A stretch of DNA of 64,000 bases, from NCBI GenBank assembly GCA_022844105.1, contig JALHMJ010000002.1:169826-233825 (forward strand). The letters are read 5' to 3'. The notes below the pieces were generated by a model, which worked only from the letters and a program-made list of their open reading frames with translations, did not search any database and had not been told where the DNA came from. Every line of letters starts with the position of its first letter. Positions within the stretch are counted from its first letter, which is position 1. Both the position numbers and the translations under genes were made by a program. Shown here in pieces: positions 8,016 through 16,388 of this stretch. This stretch comes from Hyphomicrobium sp. GTDB taxonomy: Bacteria > Pseudomonadota > Alphaproteobacteria > Rhizobiales > Hyphomicrobiaceae.

Positions 8016-8370
8016 GGGTGTCGTACTCCTTTTTTGAGCGGAACAGACTTGGACGTCCGTCTGCCAAACGGGCTGTCGCATCCACGAGGTACGGACCGAG
8101 GGTTCGGGGCTCGGCTTTTCGCCGCGGACGCTACTACTTTCTATTTCGTACCAGCGTCGCATCAGGTTTCGAGATTAAGAAGCGATGCACTTCACGAAGC
8201 CGCGAGGCTGTTGAAATCGCTCTGCCGGAAAGTCTGACCTGGCAGACAAACTCGAACCCGACCCCAGACAGTGCCGGAGTCGGGTTCATCGCCGTGACCG
8301 GGATGAGGGGAATATCCCTTGGCCGCTGTGCGGAGCACCGGGGGGAGGGACGGCGGCCCACGGCGAAATC
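8016..8370 (-). terminator. Gene-free 355 bp holding a large hairpin downstream of bufA
   Basis: No gene is visible here. An inverted repeat with perfect 9-bp arms (8254-8262 and 8279-8287, GAACCCGAC / GTCGGGTTC, 16-nt loop) lies about 85 bp after the DUF2282 stop on the minus strand. A weaker one (TCTGCC/GGCAGA arms, 8221-8246) follows. Only GAGTTTGT follows the large hairpin, so it could be a weak terminator or an attenuator that raises precursor expression above that of the downstream genes. Confidence 0.45.
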
Positions 8371-8709
8371 TCAGGCTTCGCTGCAGTCGTATGTGCCTGC
8401 ACGATCGGAGATGCACTTCAGACTTCCGTTGCCAAGCGGCGTCACGACCTTATCGCAAGTGCCCTTCTTCACGAGGCTCCATGAGTTGCCTTGATAGTCG
8501 ACCTTATTCGTTCCGGCACAGGTCGTGCCTTTGCCAGCTTTGCAATCGTTTTTGCCGGCAAGTGCTATGCCGAAGCACTTCTCCATGTCCTTCATCATGT
8601 CAGTGTCTGCAGCGTTTGCCCTGGAAACCGTGCTCAAACCAAGGGCAGCAGCAAACATGCCGGCCACGGCCAGTGTCGAAGCTTGCGTCATCTTACAACT
8701 CATAGTCAT
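8371..8709 (-). CDS. bufA: DUF2282 precursor peptide (bufferin, BufA1-type)
   Basis: 112 residues with an N-terminal signal (about 1-33, cleavage near ANAAD). The mature part shows the DUF2282 signature: [48 protein letters not shown] and a Cys near the end. There are six cysteines. This family is the substrate of DUF692/DUF2063 enzymes, which modify central cysteines; the mature bufferins bind copper in the periplasm. Two ATGs (8709 and 8703) follow an AGGAG site; 8709 is used here. A SigF-type promoter lies 47-71 bp upstream. Confidence 0.92.
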   Translation of the reverse strand: MTMSCKMTQASTLAVAGMFAAALGLSTVSRANAADTDMMKDMEKCFGIALAGKNDCKAGKGTTCAGTNKVDYQGNSWSLVKKGTCDKVVTPLGNGSLKCISDRAGTYDCSEA

Positions 8710-8755
8710 AGTTCTCCTGCGATTGAGATGGAGGCACGGGCCTCACATACTCAAC

Positions 8756-8780
8756 TTCGTTGTCTACGGGAGAAGGTTAC
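8756..8780 (-). promoter_or_regulatory. SigF-type promoter of the bufferin precursor gene
   Basis: On the minus strand: GTAACC (8780-8775), 15 bp, CGAA (8759-8756), then 46 bp to the ATG at 8709. Both boxes are perfect; the spacer is one base shorter than in the other sites. Confidence 0.65.
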
Positions 8781-8912
8781 GCGCGGGCGCTCCACACCCT
8801 TTGATCTTCTGAACTCATGCACCCAATCGCGACCCGCGCTGATCCAAGACTGAGACTCCAGCCGCAACAGGGTGGATGCGACGGTACAATCGCCAATTAG
8901 GCGAAGTCTGAG

Positions 8913-9941
8913 TTATCCGCTGATCCCCGTACTGCAGATGTCGGAGTGACAATCAATACGCATCTGGGCGCCTGTAGCTAGCCGCATTATCAGGATCACG
9001 ACTGCGATGCCAGCCAACATGGCCACATACGCGGGCACGGCGTGGATCGAGAAGGTGGGGAGGCTGTAAAGTATAAGAGCATCGTTCCCGCCTGGAACAA
9101 GGATGACCCCCGCTCCCATCAGGACGCCGCCTACGAGGTTCACGGCCCAGTTCGGACGGACTCGCCGGTCGAAACGGAAGCTGCCACGCTGCCATGTCGA
9201 AAGCGCCATCCCTGCGAACACGGCTGCGAATAGCGACAAGCGTATCGGCATGGGCGTCTGGCTCGCAAGGACGAGCCCCTCAACCCCTTGCCGCAGCGCC
9301 CCCGTATAGGTCCAGGGGCCGTGAAATAGATAGAGCACGCCATTGGCGAGCCCCATCAGTGCTGCCGCAGTCGAAAGACGGTACTGTCTGGCGAGCGCCA
9401 GTTCACCAAGCCGCACCTGTTGAGGGCGGGTCAGCCAAAGACGGCGCAGCTCCCAGATTGCCCAGGCCCACAGCAGAAGAGCAAGGGAGCCGGCAATTGG
9501 CACCAATGAGCGAATCAGCGGAAGTGCTGGCAAGGGTTGTGAGACGTTTCCGGCGCGGGCCACCTCGATCTCTATCAGGACGCCGAAAGCAAAGCCGCAC
9601 AGCGTCACAAGCATCCGCAACTGTCCATCAGCAAGCCGCGCCAGCGTCGAGAACGAGCAGCCCCCGTTCAACGCCGCTCCCATGCCGAACATGAACCCGC
9701 CGAGTATCGAGGTAGACGACAGCGCAAACCCATTAATGCTCTCGCCAAGGGCAGGATCGAACCAGAGAAGCGGAAAAATGATGGTGAGAACCCATAGAAC
9801 CGACTTGCCGAAGCTCAGGAGACAATAAGCGCGGGTCGTGCTGAGTATTTCGGCGACAGCGCGGACGGTGCAGACGCTGGCACGGTGGGCGGCAAAGCCC
9901 AGAATGGCTGCCAGGCCCCATGAGATAAGGAGCAATCCCAT
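8913..9941 (-). CDS. YeeE/YedE family (sulfur-compound) transporter
   Basis: 342 residues from ATG 9941, preceded by GGGA. It is a polytopic membrane protein with two YeeE/YedE halves. Each carries the characteristic small cysteine motif: HRASVCTVRAVAEI near residue 20 and ALNGGCSFSTLARLADGQ near residue 90; the second half has GGVLMGAGVILVPGGND. Members import thiosulfate or related sulfur species, or supply sulfur for selenium or thiol modification. It is the last gene of a four-gene minus-strand operon with adc, bdhA and a patatin, 19 bp after the patatin. A functional link to ketone-body metabolism is not obvious. Confidence 0.85.
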   Translation of the reverse strand: MGLLLISWGLAAILGFAAHRASVCTVRAVAEILSTTRAYCLLSFGKSVLWVLTIIFPLLWFDPALGESINGFALSSTSILGGFMFGMGAALNGGCSFSTLARLADGQLRMLVTLCGFAFGVLIEIEVARAGNVSQPLPALPLIRSLVPIAGSLALLLWAWAIWELRRLWLTRPQQVRLGELALARQYRLSTAAALMGLANGVLYLFHGPWTYTGALRQGVEGLVLASQTPMPIRLSLFAAVFAGMALSTWQRGSFRFDRRVRPNWAVNLVGGVLMGAGVILVPGGNDALILYSLPTFSIHAVPAYVAMLAGIAVVILIMRLATGAQMRIDCHSDICSTGISG

Positions 9942-9960
9942 CGGTTGTTCCCAGTCGTCT

Positions 9961-11004
9961 TCACCCTTGGTGCACGGCACCAATGCCCTGAAACATCTCG
10001 CGCAGATCAACCGTGGAGCGCTCGCCGATGTCGTCAAAGTGCTCGTCTAACCATTCATCTGCAGCGCCGCGGCCAATTTCGAACAAATGCCGCAGAAACG
10101 CCCACTCGGAGTTCATTTTGCTCGAAGCGCCGAGCTGACTAAGGTGGTTCTGCGCTTCGACGATATGGACGTTGACCTGTTTGTAGTGTTTCGTGTCGAG
10201 CTTTCCCTGTTCAACAAGCCGTCGCACGAAATCCATCGATCTCAATTCTTTGAGCAGGCTGCTGTTGAATGTGATCTCATTGACTCGGTTCATGATGTCG
10301 CGCGCCGTCTTAGGTGCGCCCTTGCGCTCGATCGGATTGATCTGAACGATCATGACGTCCCTGCAGTCCGTCGCATCATAGAAAGGAAAGAGCACGGGAT
10401 TGCCCATAAAGCCGCCGTCCCAGTAGGGTACACCATCAATCTCGACGGCCTGGAACATATGCGGGAGGCAAGCCGAGGCCATCACCATATCACTTGTCAG
10501 GCCGCGGCGATCGAAGACTTTTACGCGGCCCGTTTCAACATTGGTCGCCGATACGAAAACCTTTGTCTTGTTGCACGACCGGACGAGATCGAAGTCGACC
10601 ACCTTGTCCAGCACATCTTGCAGTGGATTAAGCTTCCATGGATTGAGTTCGTAGGGCGAGGCGACGCGGGTCAGGAAATCCAAAAAAATGTAGCCCGGTG
10701 AACAATCAAGACTCCAATTACCCATGAACATATCAATCGGCGCCCGCTGGATGGGACCGAAGCGCGCGGCTCGGCTGACCTCCGACCAGAAGCGATGGAG
10801 CGACTCGCGCGCACCCTCGCAACCATTACGCATCAACCCGTCGGCGACGACAACCGCATTCATCGCGCCAGCACTCGTGCCGCTGATGGCGTCAATCCAC
10901 AGTCGACCGTCTTCCAGAACGCGGTCAAGTACTCCCCACGTAAAGGCGCCGTGGGCGCCACCACCCTGAAGTGCGAGATTGATTGATTTGGTGTTGGTTG
11001 TCAT
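9961..11004 (-). CDS. Patatin-like phospholipase/esterase
   Basis: 347 residues from ATG 11004 (GAGGGA upstream). Catalytic elements are present: oxyanion loop LQGGGAHGAF (residues about 10-20), nucleophile elbow GTSAGAMNAV, and the Asp of the dyad in YWDGGFMGNP. There is no signal peptide, so it is probably cytoplasmic. It lies 8 bp after a 3-hydroxybutyrate dehydrogenase and close to an acetoacetate decarboxylase, an arrangement I recall from other rhizobia-like genomes. This suggests it may act on polyhydroxybutyrate granules or membrane lipids (inference). Confidence 0.88.
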   Translation of the reverse strand: MTTNTKSINLALQGGGAHGAFTWGVLDRVLEDGRLWIDAISGTSAGAMNAVVVADGLMRNGCEGARESLHRFWSEVSRAARFGPIQRAPIDMFMGNWSLDCSPGYIFLDFLTRVASPYELNPWKLNPLQDVLDKVVDFDLVRSCNKTKVFVSATNVETGRVKVFDRRGLTSDMVMASACLPHMFQAVEIDGVPYWDGGFMGNPVLFPFYDATDCRDVMIVQINPIERKGAPKTARDIMNRVNEITFNSSLLKELRSMDFVRRLVEQGKLDTKHYKQVNVHIVEAQNHLSQLGASSKMNSEWAFLRHLFEIGRGAADEWLDEHFDDIGERSTVDLREMFQGIGAVHQG

Positions 11005-11012
11005 CGGATCCC

Positions 11013-11795
11013 TCAGTGAGCCGTCCATCCGCCGTCCATGGGAAGCGCGGCGCCGGTAATTTGGGCGGCCGCATCCGTGCAAAGAAACACGGCCAAGGCA
11101 CCGAGCTGTTCGACGGTGACGAATTGCTTGGTGGCTTGCGAAGCAAGAATCACGTCCTTGACGACCTGTTCCTCACTGATCCCCCGCGCCTTGGCCTGGT
11201 CTGGGATCTGCTTCTTGACGAGCGGAGTCATCACATATCCCGGACAGATGGCGTTGCAGGTTACGCCATACTCAGCGGAGCCGAGCGCGACGGTCTTAGT
11301 CAGTCCCACGAGCCCGTGCTTAGCCGCAACGTAGGCCGGCTTGTATGGGGATGCGACCAATCCGTGTGCGGAAGCGATGTTGATGATGCGGCCCCATCTG
11401 CGCGCCTTCATGCCGACGATCGTGTGCTTGATGGTGTGGAAGGCCGACGTGAGGTTGATGGCAATAATGGCATCCCACTTTTCATCCGGGAAATCCTCGA
11501 TCGGTTGAACATGCTGGATGCCAGCGTTGTTGACGACCACGTCGATCCGCCCGAACGCGGCCTTCGCCGTCGCGACCAGATCCCGGATCTCAGCCGGCCT
11601 CGACATGTCGGCGTCGTGATAGCGAACTTTAACTCCGTACTTCTGCTCGAACTCTGCCCGCTCCGTCTCGATATCATTTGCATTTCCGAAACCATTCAAC
11701 ATGACGTTCATGCCCGCCGCGCAAAACGCTTCGGCAATACCGAGGCCGATGCCACTTGTCGAGCCTGTGACAAGTGCATTCTTCCCTTTGGTCAT
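11013..11795 (-). CDS. bdhA: D-3-hydroxybutyrate dehydrogenase (SDR family)
   Basis: 260 residues from ATG 11795. A classical short-chain dehydrogenase: nucleotide-binding TGSTSGIGLGIA, NNAGIQHV, catalytic Ser in IINIASAHGL and the YVAAKHG Tyr-Lys pair; it ends MDGGWTAH. The segment after the active site, with CPGYVMTPLVKKQI and QAKARGI, is typical of D-3-hydroxybutyrate dehydrogenases. It interconverts 3-hydroxybutyrate and acetoacetate with NAD. The neighbouring acetoacetate decarboxylase shares the substrate acetoacetate, which supports the assignment. Confidence 0.92.
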   Translation of the reverse strand: MTKGKNALVTGSTSGIGLGIAEAFCAAGMNVMLNGFGNANDIETERAEFEQKYGVKVRYHDADMSRPAEIRDLVATAKAAFGRIDVVVNNAGIQHVQPIEDFPDEKWDAIIAINLTSAFHTIKHTIVGMKARRWGRIINIASAHGLVASPYKPAYVAAKHGLVGLTKTVALGSAEYGVTCNAICPGYVMTPLVKKQIPDQAKARGISEEQVVKDVILASQATKQFVTVEQLGALAVFLCTDAAAQITGAALPMDGGWTAH

Positions 11796-11876
11796 TTTTC
11801 TGATCCTTACATATTCGAACAGCGAGCGCCTGCTTGGCTCCGTCGTCACCGGTCGACTTATCAATAGACTTCGGCC

Positions 11877-12641
11877 CTAACCGGCCTCAAGATAGTCGTG
11901 CAGTATGCGTCCATACGGCAGTGTCAGGTCCGCTTTGAAGTGCCGCCCTTCGATGATGCGCCTGATAGGTAGATCTGCGACAGGCGCATTGACGTGCGGG
12001 ACCAGATGCAATCGCGCCGGGCCCGAGTAGTGAAAGTTCATGGTGATGTCGGTGAGATTGTAGGCAACAAGCTCGGCAACGCGCGGCGCACCAGTTACAC
12101 AGGGAATGAGCTTCAAGTTCACCTGTGTTTTCATGAGATGTTTGCCGCGTTCGGTTGGGTTCTCCTTTGATTTGTTTTCGTGCTTATATCGCATCGTGCC
12201 CAAGGCTACGCGTTGACCGGCATATTCAAGCGTTCCGGTCAGCGCGTCTGTCGCAACCGAAAGGTGCGGCTCACCCCACCGCTTTGGAAATCCCCAAATC
12301 TCTCGTCCCGCCGAGATCGGCGGCTCGTCATTCAGGAACATCATGGCAGTATAGTTGACGGGCTCATCACCAAAGAGACATGGAATAACGACGCCCGACT
12401 CTTCGTAGCTGCCAAAGCCGGAGCTATCCGGCATCTTGATCCATTCATAGAGAACGTGCCCAGATCCGTCGGGCTGCAGCGGCTCGGGCACCATCCGGCT
12501 GATGGCATTCGGATCGCTTTCATACGTGATCACCATGTATTCACGATCGACAAACCGATACGGACCCGACGGGTAGCTCGGGTTACCCGGTGGCATAGAC
12601 GGAAGTACAAGGATTTCTTCAGGCGTCATGACGTTTTCCAT
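11877..12641 (-). CDS. adc: Acetoacetate decarboxylase
   Basis: 254 residues. The Schiff-base lysine motif is seen in GREIWGFPKRWGEP, together with the FLNDEPPISAGRE lead and the C-terminal NFHYSGPARLHLVPHVNAPV block of the family. It converts acetoacetate to acetone and CO2. I take ATG 12641 as the start; a second ATG at 12629 is possible. It is the first gene of the operon adc-bdhA-patatin-YeeE, 81 bp before bdhA. It probably drains acetoacetate formed from polyhydroxybutyrate breakdown. Confidence 0.93.
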   Translation of the reverse strand: MENVMTPEEILVLPSMPPGNPSYPSGPYRFVDREYMVITYESDPNAISRMVPEPLQPDGSGHVLYEWIKMPDSSGFGSYEESGVVIPCLFGDEPVNYTAMMFLNDEPPISAGREIWGFPKRWGEPHLSVATDALTGTLEYAGQRVALGTMRYKHENKSKENPTERGKHLMKTQVNLKLIPCVTGAPRVAELVAYNLTDITMNFHYSGPARLHLVPHVNAPVADLPIRRIIEGRHFKADLTLPYGRILHDYLEAG

Positions 12642-12722
12642 GGTTGCTTCGTACTGGCGCGATTTGTCCCCCACAACGTCTGGCGTGTAGCCTCGCTGTC
12701 GCGGTCTGAAGTAACAGGCAAA

Positions 12723-13211
12723 TCAGATGCGCCTGAGACTTATCGAGACGCCTTTTAAGCCCGTTCCCGATGTGCGGATCGAGACGGATTGCGACGACCC
12801 GGTGAACGACACCGACATCGAACCCGACAATCCGCCGCCGATGACCAGGCTTAAATGACCGTTAGATGCTCGACCGGACACATCGCCTGAAGCATTGAAA
12901 GTTCGCTCTTCCCAGCTGCCCGAAACACGGCCGCCTTGGTAGTCGAGCCGCGAGCGCAAATCGATCTTTGCACTTGCCGACGCACATCGCAGAGCAAGAC
13001 CCATTCCGGCTCCACTGTTCTTGACTGTGTAGCTGCCCCTGCACCTCAATTTCTCGGATTGTCCCCCCTCAAATCGAACCGTGCCCGTGCCACTCCAGCT
13101 GCCGGCCATAGCCGTAAAGGGACTGGTACCGGCTGCAGAGGCTGGCGACGAGGTAGCGGATGCGAAAAGTGCACTTGCCGCCAGAGCAGCGAAAGAAATT
13201 CGGTGAAACAT
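12723..13211 (-). CDS. Conserved secreted protein of unknown function
   Basis: 162 residues from ATG 13211, with AGGAG upstream. Signal peptide MFHRISFAALAASALFASAT, cleaved near PASAAG. The mature part is a small beta-rich domain: SWSGTGTVRFEGGQSEKLRC, RGSYTV, ALRCASASAKIDL, GGRVSGSWEER and a closing SVSISLRR-type strand. Two cysteines lie about 25 residues apart. I have seen this type of protein in Rhizobiales without a function. A near-perfect SigF-type promoter lies 80-105 bp upstream, so it may belong to the envelope stress regulon. Confidence 0.75.
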   Translation of the reverse strand: MFHRISFAALAASALFASATSSPASAAGTSPFTAMAGSWSGTGTVRFEGGQSEKLRCRGSYTVKNSGAGMGLALRCASASAKIDLRSRLDYQGGRVSGSWEERTFNASGDVSGRASNGHLSLVIGGGLSGSMSVSFTGSSQSVSIRTSGTGLKGVSISLRRI

Positions 13212-13290
13212 GAGGGGAAACTCCTGTGCGGTATAGCTGATTTCCGGCAAGCCGCTGAGCGAGCCGACGTTGGCGTAGTTGCTTGGATAC

Positions 13291-13316
13291 TTCCATTCTC
13301 AAGACCTGAAGGTTAC
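13291..13316 (-). promoter_or_regulatory. SigF-type promoter (one mismatch) before a secreted-protein gene
   Basis: Minus strand: GTAACC (13316-13311), 16 bp, GGAA (13294-13291) instead of CGAA. It is 80 bp before ATG 13211. Confidence 0.5.
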
Positions 13317-13414
13317 GCGGTCCGCACTTGGACGCCTGGCACGCCCGCTCGCTGGAGGCCAATGCTAGGGCACGTGCTGTTCCGCTACGGACATGAGCTG
13401 ATCCGCAGGATCCG

Positions 13415-14278
13415 CTATCGGTCGCGGTTTAAAAGCGAACCGGCGGATGCATATGAACCCGGATAGCGAAACGTTGGCGCTGGCACTCGAATGGCCCTTG
13501 TCGCCCTGCCGCTCTTTCGAGAGCCGCGCCGCGGGTATTCGCGAGATCGCGTCGTAGTTGACACATCCGATTGGTCTGCGTTTGTCGGGGGCCGTGGTCT
13601 TTTTGTGATCGTCACCGTTTTCGGTCCACCCAAACCCATGGGAGCCTTTGATAGAAGAGGCTGAGCGATCGTAATTTCATGTGCAGAGCCCAGTGGGGCG
13701 GCGTGGCGAACCTCGCCGCAAGCCAACTGGCCACCTCCCTTGACAAGGTGCAGCAAAATATCGTCGGGCTTGTCGATGGGCAGACGCGCGTTCGCCACCG
13801 AAAGGAATGCCTTCACCGCATTCTTAGTGTCCGCCGCCCAAATGCCTGTCACCGGGCCGCGATAACAGCCAATTCGCACCAAGGCGCGCTGAATTTCGAG
13901 TACCAGCGCTCTTCGAGCGACGCTATCCAGAGGACGATGTACTGACGGCTCGGCGAGAGGTACGCTGGTAAACTGGACAACTTGCGATATCGCGACCAGC
14001 GGCCGTGTATCGCCATCATGATCGTCTGCTTTGCTGTCGCCGGTCTCCACAAGACTAAGCTGAGGAGTGGACGACGTTTGCGTCTTGACTTGAGCCCCGA
14101 CAACCGCATGCGGCATAACCGGCGCAATAACCAGAGGTGTGGAGTAAACGACCCAAAGGAAGGCCATCCAAATGCCGGCAACCAGAATAATGTAAGTTGC
14201 CAGGCACCACACCGTGGCAAGCCCTCCATTGCTATTTTGTGGGGGGCACACATACGCCCATTGACGACGCTGCTTCAT
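13415..14278 (-). CDS. Membrane-anchored protein with a peptidoglycan-binding-like domain
   Basis: 287 residues. One membrane segment near residues 22-50 (LATYIILVAGIWMAFLWVVY) is followed by a linker and, at about 125-178, a PG_binding_1-like helical repeat: EIQRALVRIGCYRGPVTGIW, then AADTKNAVKAFLSVANARLP. The C-terminal hundred residues are Pro, Arg and Ser-rich and look disordered. It probably sits in the inner membrane with the binding domain in the periplasm. No partner gene is evident; two CBS-domain genes precede it on the same strand. Confidence 0.7.
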   Translation of the reverse strand: MKQRRQWAYVCPPQNSNGGLATVWCLATYIILVAGIWMAFLWVVYSTPLVIAPVMPHAVVGAQVKTQTSSTPQLSLVETGDSKADDHDGDTRPLVAISQVVQFTSVPLAEPSVHRPLDSVARRALVLEIQRALVRIGCYRGPVTGIWAADTKNAVKAFLSVANARLPIDKPDDILLHLVKGGGQLACGEVRHAAPLGSAHEITIAQPLLSKAPMGLGGPKTVTITKRPRPPTNADQSDVSTTTRSREYPRRGSRKSGRATRAIRVPAPTFRYPGSYASAGSLLNRDR

Positions 14279-14283
14279 GACGC

Positions 14284-14718
14284 CTACCGGCTAGCGATCG
14301 CGATATCGCGGAGGACACGGGCCTCGAGTTGAACTTCGTCGATGCGAGATTTGAGGACGTCGCCGATACTGACGACACCGACGATCCGGTGACCGTCCTT
14401 AACGGGAAGATGGCGTAGCCGTTGCTCCGTCATCACTCGCGCAATATCGGTGACACTGTCGTGTGGAGAGCACGTGACCACTTCTGTGGTCATCAGCGCC
14501 GATGCCAACAGGACAAGTGCATCACGCCCATGTAGGGCAAGTCCGTTCGAGACATCCCGCTCGGTGATGATACCATCCAAGGTCCCACCATCGCCAGTCA
14601 CGATCAGTGCACCCACTCCTTCTTGCCGGAACCGCTTGGCCACGGCCTGAATGGTTTCGTTGGGCCGAACAGTCATCACTGCGCTGCCCTTGATTTTCAA
14701 AATATTTGCGACTCGCAT
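14284..14718 (-). CDS. CBS-domain pair protein (first of two paralogues)
   Basis: 144 residues made of two CBS motifs: MTVRPNETIQAVAKRFRQEG with GALIVTGDGGTLDGIITERD, and VTCSPHDSVTDIARVMTEQR with HLPVKDGHRIVGVVSIGDVL. Stand-alone CBS pairs bind adenine nucleotides or act as stress-related regulators. The gene is 91 bp downstream of a closely similar CBS gene, so the two come from a tandem duplication. The stop lies 5 bp before the start of the membrane protein gene at 14278. Confidence 0.9.
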   Translation of the reverse strand: MRVANILKIKGSAVMTVRPNETIQAVAKRFRQEGVGALIVTGDGGTLDGIITERDVSNGLALHGRDALVLLASALMTTEVVTCSPHDSVTDIARVMTEQRLRHLPVKDGHRIVGVVSIGDVLKSRIDEVQLEARVLRDIAIASR

Positions 14719-14809
14719 ATTCTTGCTCGCTTCTATTCAACGTCACCGGCCACCGGGAACACACTATTTGACTCGTAATCGAACCGGGTCGGACGGCTAA
14801 CGTGCAGCA

Positions 14810-15244
14810 CTAATGCGTGACAGTGGCCATGCCGTATAACGCACGGACGACGCGACGCCGGTCGGCAAGGCGATCTTCGAGAACTTCAAGTATGCTGATC
14901 ACGTCGAGGAGACGACCGCCGTCCCGGACAGCGACATGATGGAGACGGCGCTCTGCCATCGCCCGCGCGACATCTGTAATATTGTCATTCAGCGCACAGC
15001 TATAGACGGCAGTGGTTGCCAGGGACGACGCTGGGAGATCGAGCAGCTTGTTTCCGTACGTGGCAATGCCATTCGTGACATCCCGTTCCGTCACAATGCC
15101 ATCAAGCGTGCCATCGTCATCTTTGACGAGGACCGCACCGACATTCTCGCGATGAAATCTCTGCGCCACCTCACGAATGGTGATGGCCGGGTGTACCGGG
15201 GCGGCGATGTTTCCCCTCGTTTTCAAAAGTTCTGCAACCTTCAT
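14810..15244 (-). CDS. CBS-domain pair protein (second paralogue)
   Basis: 144 residues from ATG 15244, 9 nt after GAGG; a TTG at 15259 and an ATG at 15250 in frame are alternatives. Two CBS motifs: IREVAQRFHRENVGAVLVKD with GTLDGIVTERDV, and DNITDVARAMAERRLHHVAV with DVISILEVLEDRL. The same length and layout as the neighbouring gene show it is a paralogue. It probably binds adenosine nucleotides; its role is unknown. Confidence 0.9.
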   Translation of the reverse strand: MKVAELLKTRGNIAAPVHPAITIREVAQRFHRENVGAVLVKDDDGTLDGIVTERDVTNGIATYGNKLLDLPASSLATTAVYSCALNDNITDVARAMAERRLHHVAVRDGGRLLDVISILEVLEDRLADRRRVVRALYGMATVTH

Positions 15245-15477
15245 GACCATGTTCCTCAATCGCTATCGCGTTCATTATCAGATTCATGCGGGGCCATATC
15301 ATCGGCCAATCCGAATGGTTTGAACCGGATGCACCAGCTTCACGCGCCAGCATTTCCGTTCCAATGACTTCCTCGCCGGCCCAGCGAAAGTTACGTGGCA
15401 AGGGACCGCCTATCACACACCTGGTGCTCACACTCTCGTGAGCGCAAAGATTTTGCACGGAGTTGCGGCTGGTGCCG

Positions 15478-15520
15478 AAAAAACAAAACTCCAGCGCGCG
15501 GGTGGCGGCGCGCGCCGGAG
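15478..15520 (-). terminator. Rho-independent terminator (duplicated copy)
   Basis: On the minus strand, CTCCGGCGCGCG and CGCGCGCTGGAG pair around an 8-nt loop and are followed by TTTTGTTTTTT. It lies downstream of the small gene at 15789-16034. The hairpin is a copy of the one after the AhpD-like gene at 16307-16348. Confidence 0.75.
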
Positions 15521-15618
15521 TCTCGTCTGATGGCAGTAGAGGGAGCGCCGTCAAAACCTCATGCGGCCTTCCACAAGCGTGATGCGAAGACGTTGTCGAT
15601 AGGGGGTATGGAAGACGT
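15486..15618. repeat. Partial duplication of the 3' end of the AhpD-like gene and its terminator
   Basis: This stretch aligns with 16316-16447. It includes the terminator hairpin, the intervening bases and a long identical run (CATGCGGCCTTCCACAAGCG and the following bases). It records a local duplication of about 130 bp with later divergence. Confidence 0.8.
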
Positions 15619-15630
15619 GCGCCGACAAAG
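15551..15630 (-). pseudogene. Remnant of an AhpD-like gene C-terminus
   Basis: In the minus strand the sequence still encodes AHVFHTPYRQ followed by a Leu/Val-rich end. This corresponds to NHVFHTPVDSVFASRLWKAA of the intact carboxymuconolactone-decarboxylase-family gene at 16389-16964, with a frame disturbance. There is no start, active site or upstream domain, so it is a dead fragment left by duplication. The small secreted-protein gene at 15789-16034 now sits between fragment and parent. Confidence 0.65.
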
Positions 15631-15788
15631 CAACGCCGCTAACAGGACATTGAAATATGCACCCACGACGGCCAGCCCCGACCGGACCACTCATATTTGC
15701 TGGCTCCAACATGCACCACGTGGAGTGGGCTCCGAGATGCTCAGAGCCCACTCTCTTTCCGATCCAGTCATGAGATGCCGGCCCGAAA

Positions 15789-16034
15789 TCAGTACTTTGC
15801 AGATGGACGCTTCGCAGCCGGGGACTGCAACCGCTTGCTCTTGTGCTGGAAGCCGGATGCCTTTTGCCCGTGCGTGACTTTGCCGAAATTCGGGTGTGTG
15901 GCTGCCCAGGTATCGGCCGGTCCAGGCGCACCATCTCCATAGCCGCCAACATGTGCACTCGCGCCCGTCGCAAGAGCGCCCGATAGGAGCACTGCAGCCG
16001 CAAGAGCGGCACCGCTGAGGAGTTTCGATTCCAT
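15789..16034 (-). CDS. Small secreted basic protein of unknown function
   Basis: 81 residues from ATG 16034, with a strong AAGGAAGG site. Signal peptide MESKLLSGAALAAAVLLSGA, cleaved near ASAHV. The mature part is short: GGYGDGAPGPADTWAATHPN followed by a Lys, Gln and Ser-rich tail. It has no cysteine and I do not recognise it. A SigF-like promoter is found 47-72 bp upstream, and a terminator follows at 15478-15520. The Shine-Dalgarno/ATG block is duplicated 25 bp upstream. Confidence 0.7.
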   Translation of the reverse strand: MESKLLSGAALAAAVLLSGALATGASAHVGGYGDGAPGPADTWAATHPNFGKVTHGQKASGFQHKSKRLQSPAAKRPSAKY

Positions 16035-16071
16035 GATTGCCTTCCTTTCAGGAAGTCATGATTGCCTTCCT
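16032..16071 (-). promoter_or_regulatory. Duplicated ribosome-binding site and ATG with a three-codon minigene
   Basis: A 15-bp block containing AAGGAAGGCAATCATG-type sequence occurs twice on the minus strand, at 16071-16057 and 16046-16032. The upstream copy starts ATG ACT TCC TGA and so makes only Met-Thr-Ser before stopping 13 nt before the real ATG. Either it is a simple slippage duplication or a mini-leader that loads ribosomes for the downstream start. Confidence 0.5.
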
Positions 16072-16080
16072 CTTTGATCC

Positions 16081-16106
16081 TTCGCGCGGTGCTTGGACAA
16101 GGTTGC
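16081..16106 (-). promoter_or_regulatory. SigF-type promoter (one mismatch) of the 81-residue secreted protein
   Basis: Minus strand: GCAACC (16106-16101), 16 bp, CGAA (16084-16081). One change from GTAACC. It is 46 bp before ATG 16034. Confidence 0.5.
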
Positions 16107-16306
16107 ACGAGCAAACAGAAGAATTGCGATGTGAAGTCCGGCTCGCCCTCCTTGGGTTCACTTGAGCGCTTAACCGAGGGCGAGAGCGGAAACCACTAGC
16201 CATTAGCATCGTATACGAAGCGCCCTTATTCCATCGGCCGTCGCTCGCCAGTAGATTCGCCACGAACAAGGAGACTTTTGGCGCTCTGCAAAAAAAACAG
16301 AGGCGG

Positions 16307-16348
16307 AAAAAATGCAAACTCCAGCGCGCGGGTGGTGGCGCGCACTGG
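16307..16348 (-). terminator. Rho-independent terminator of the AhpD-like gene
   Basis: Minus strand: CCAGTGCGCG pairs with CGCGCGCTGG around an 8-nt loop, followed by AGTTTGCATTTTTT. It lies about 40 bp past the stop at 16389. Confidence 0.75.
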
Positions 16349-16388
16349 AATCCGTCTGAGAACAATGGAAAGGGGCGCCGTCGGAATT

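Noticed and set aside
15551..16114. 187-codon frame spanning the AhpD remnant and the small secreted gene
   Set aside because: It runs antisense-like through unrelated segments and only its end matches the AhpD C-terminus; treated as a remnant.
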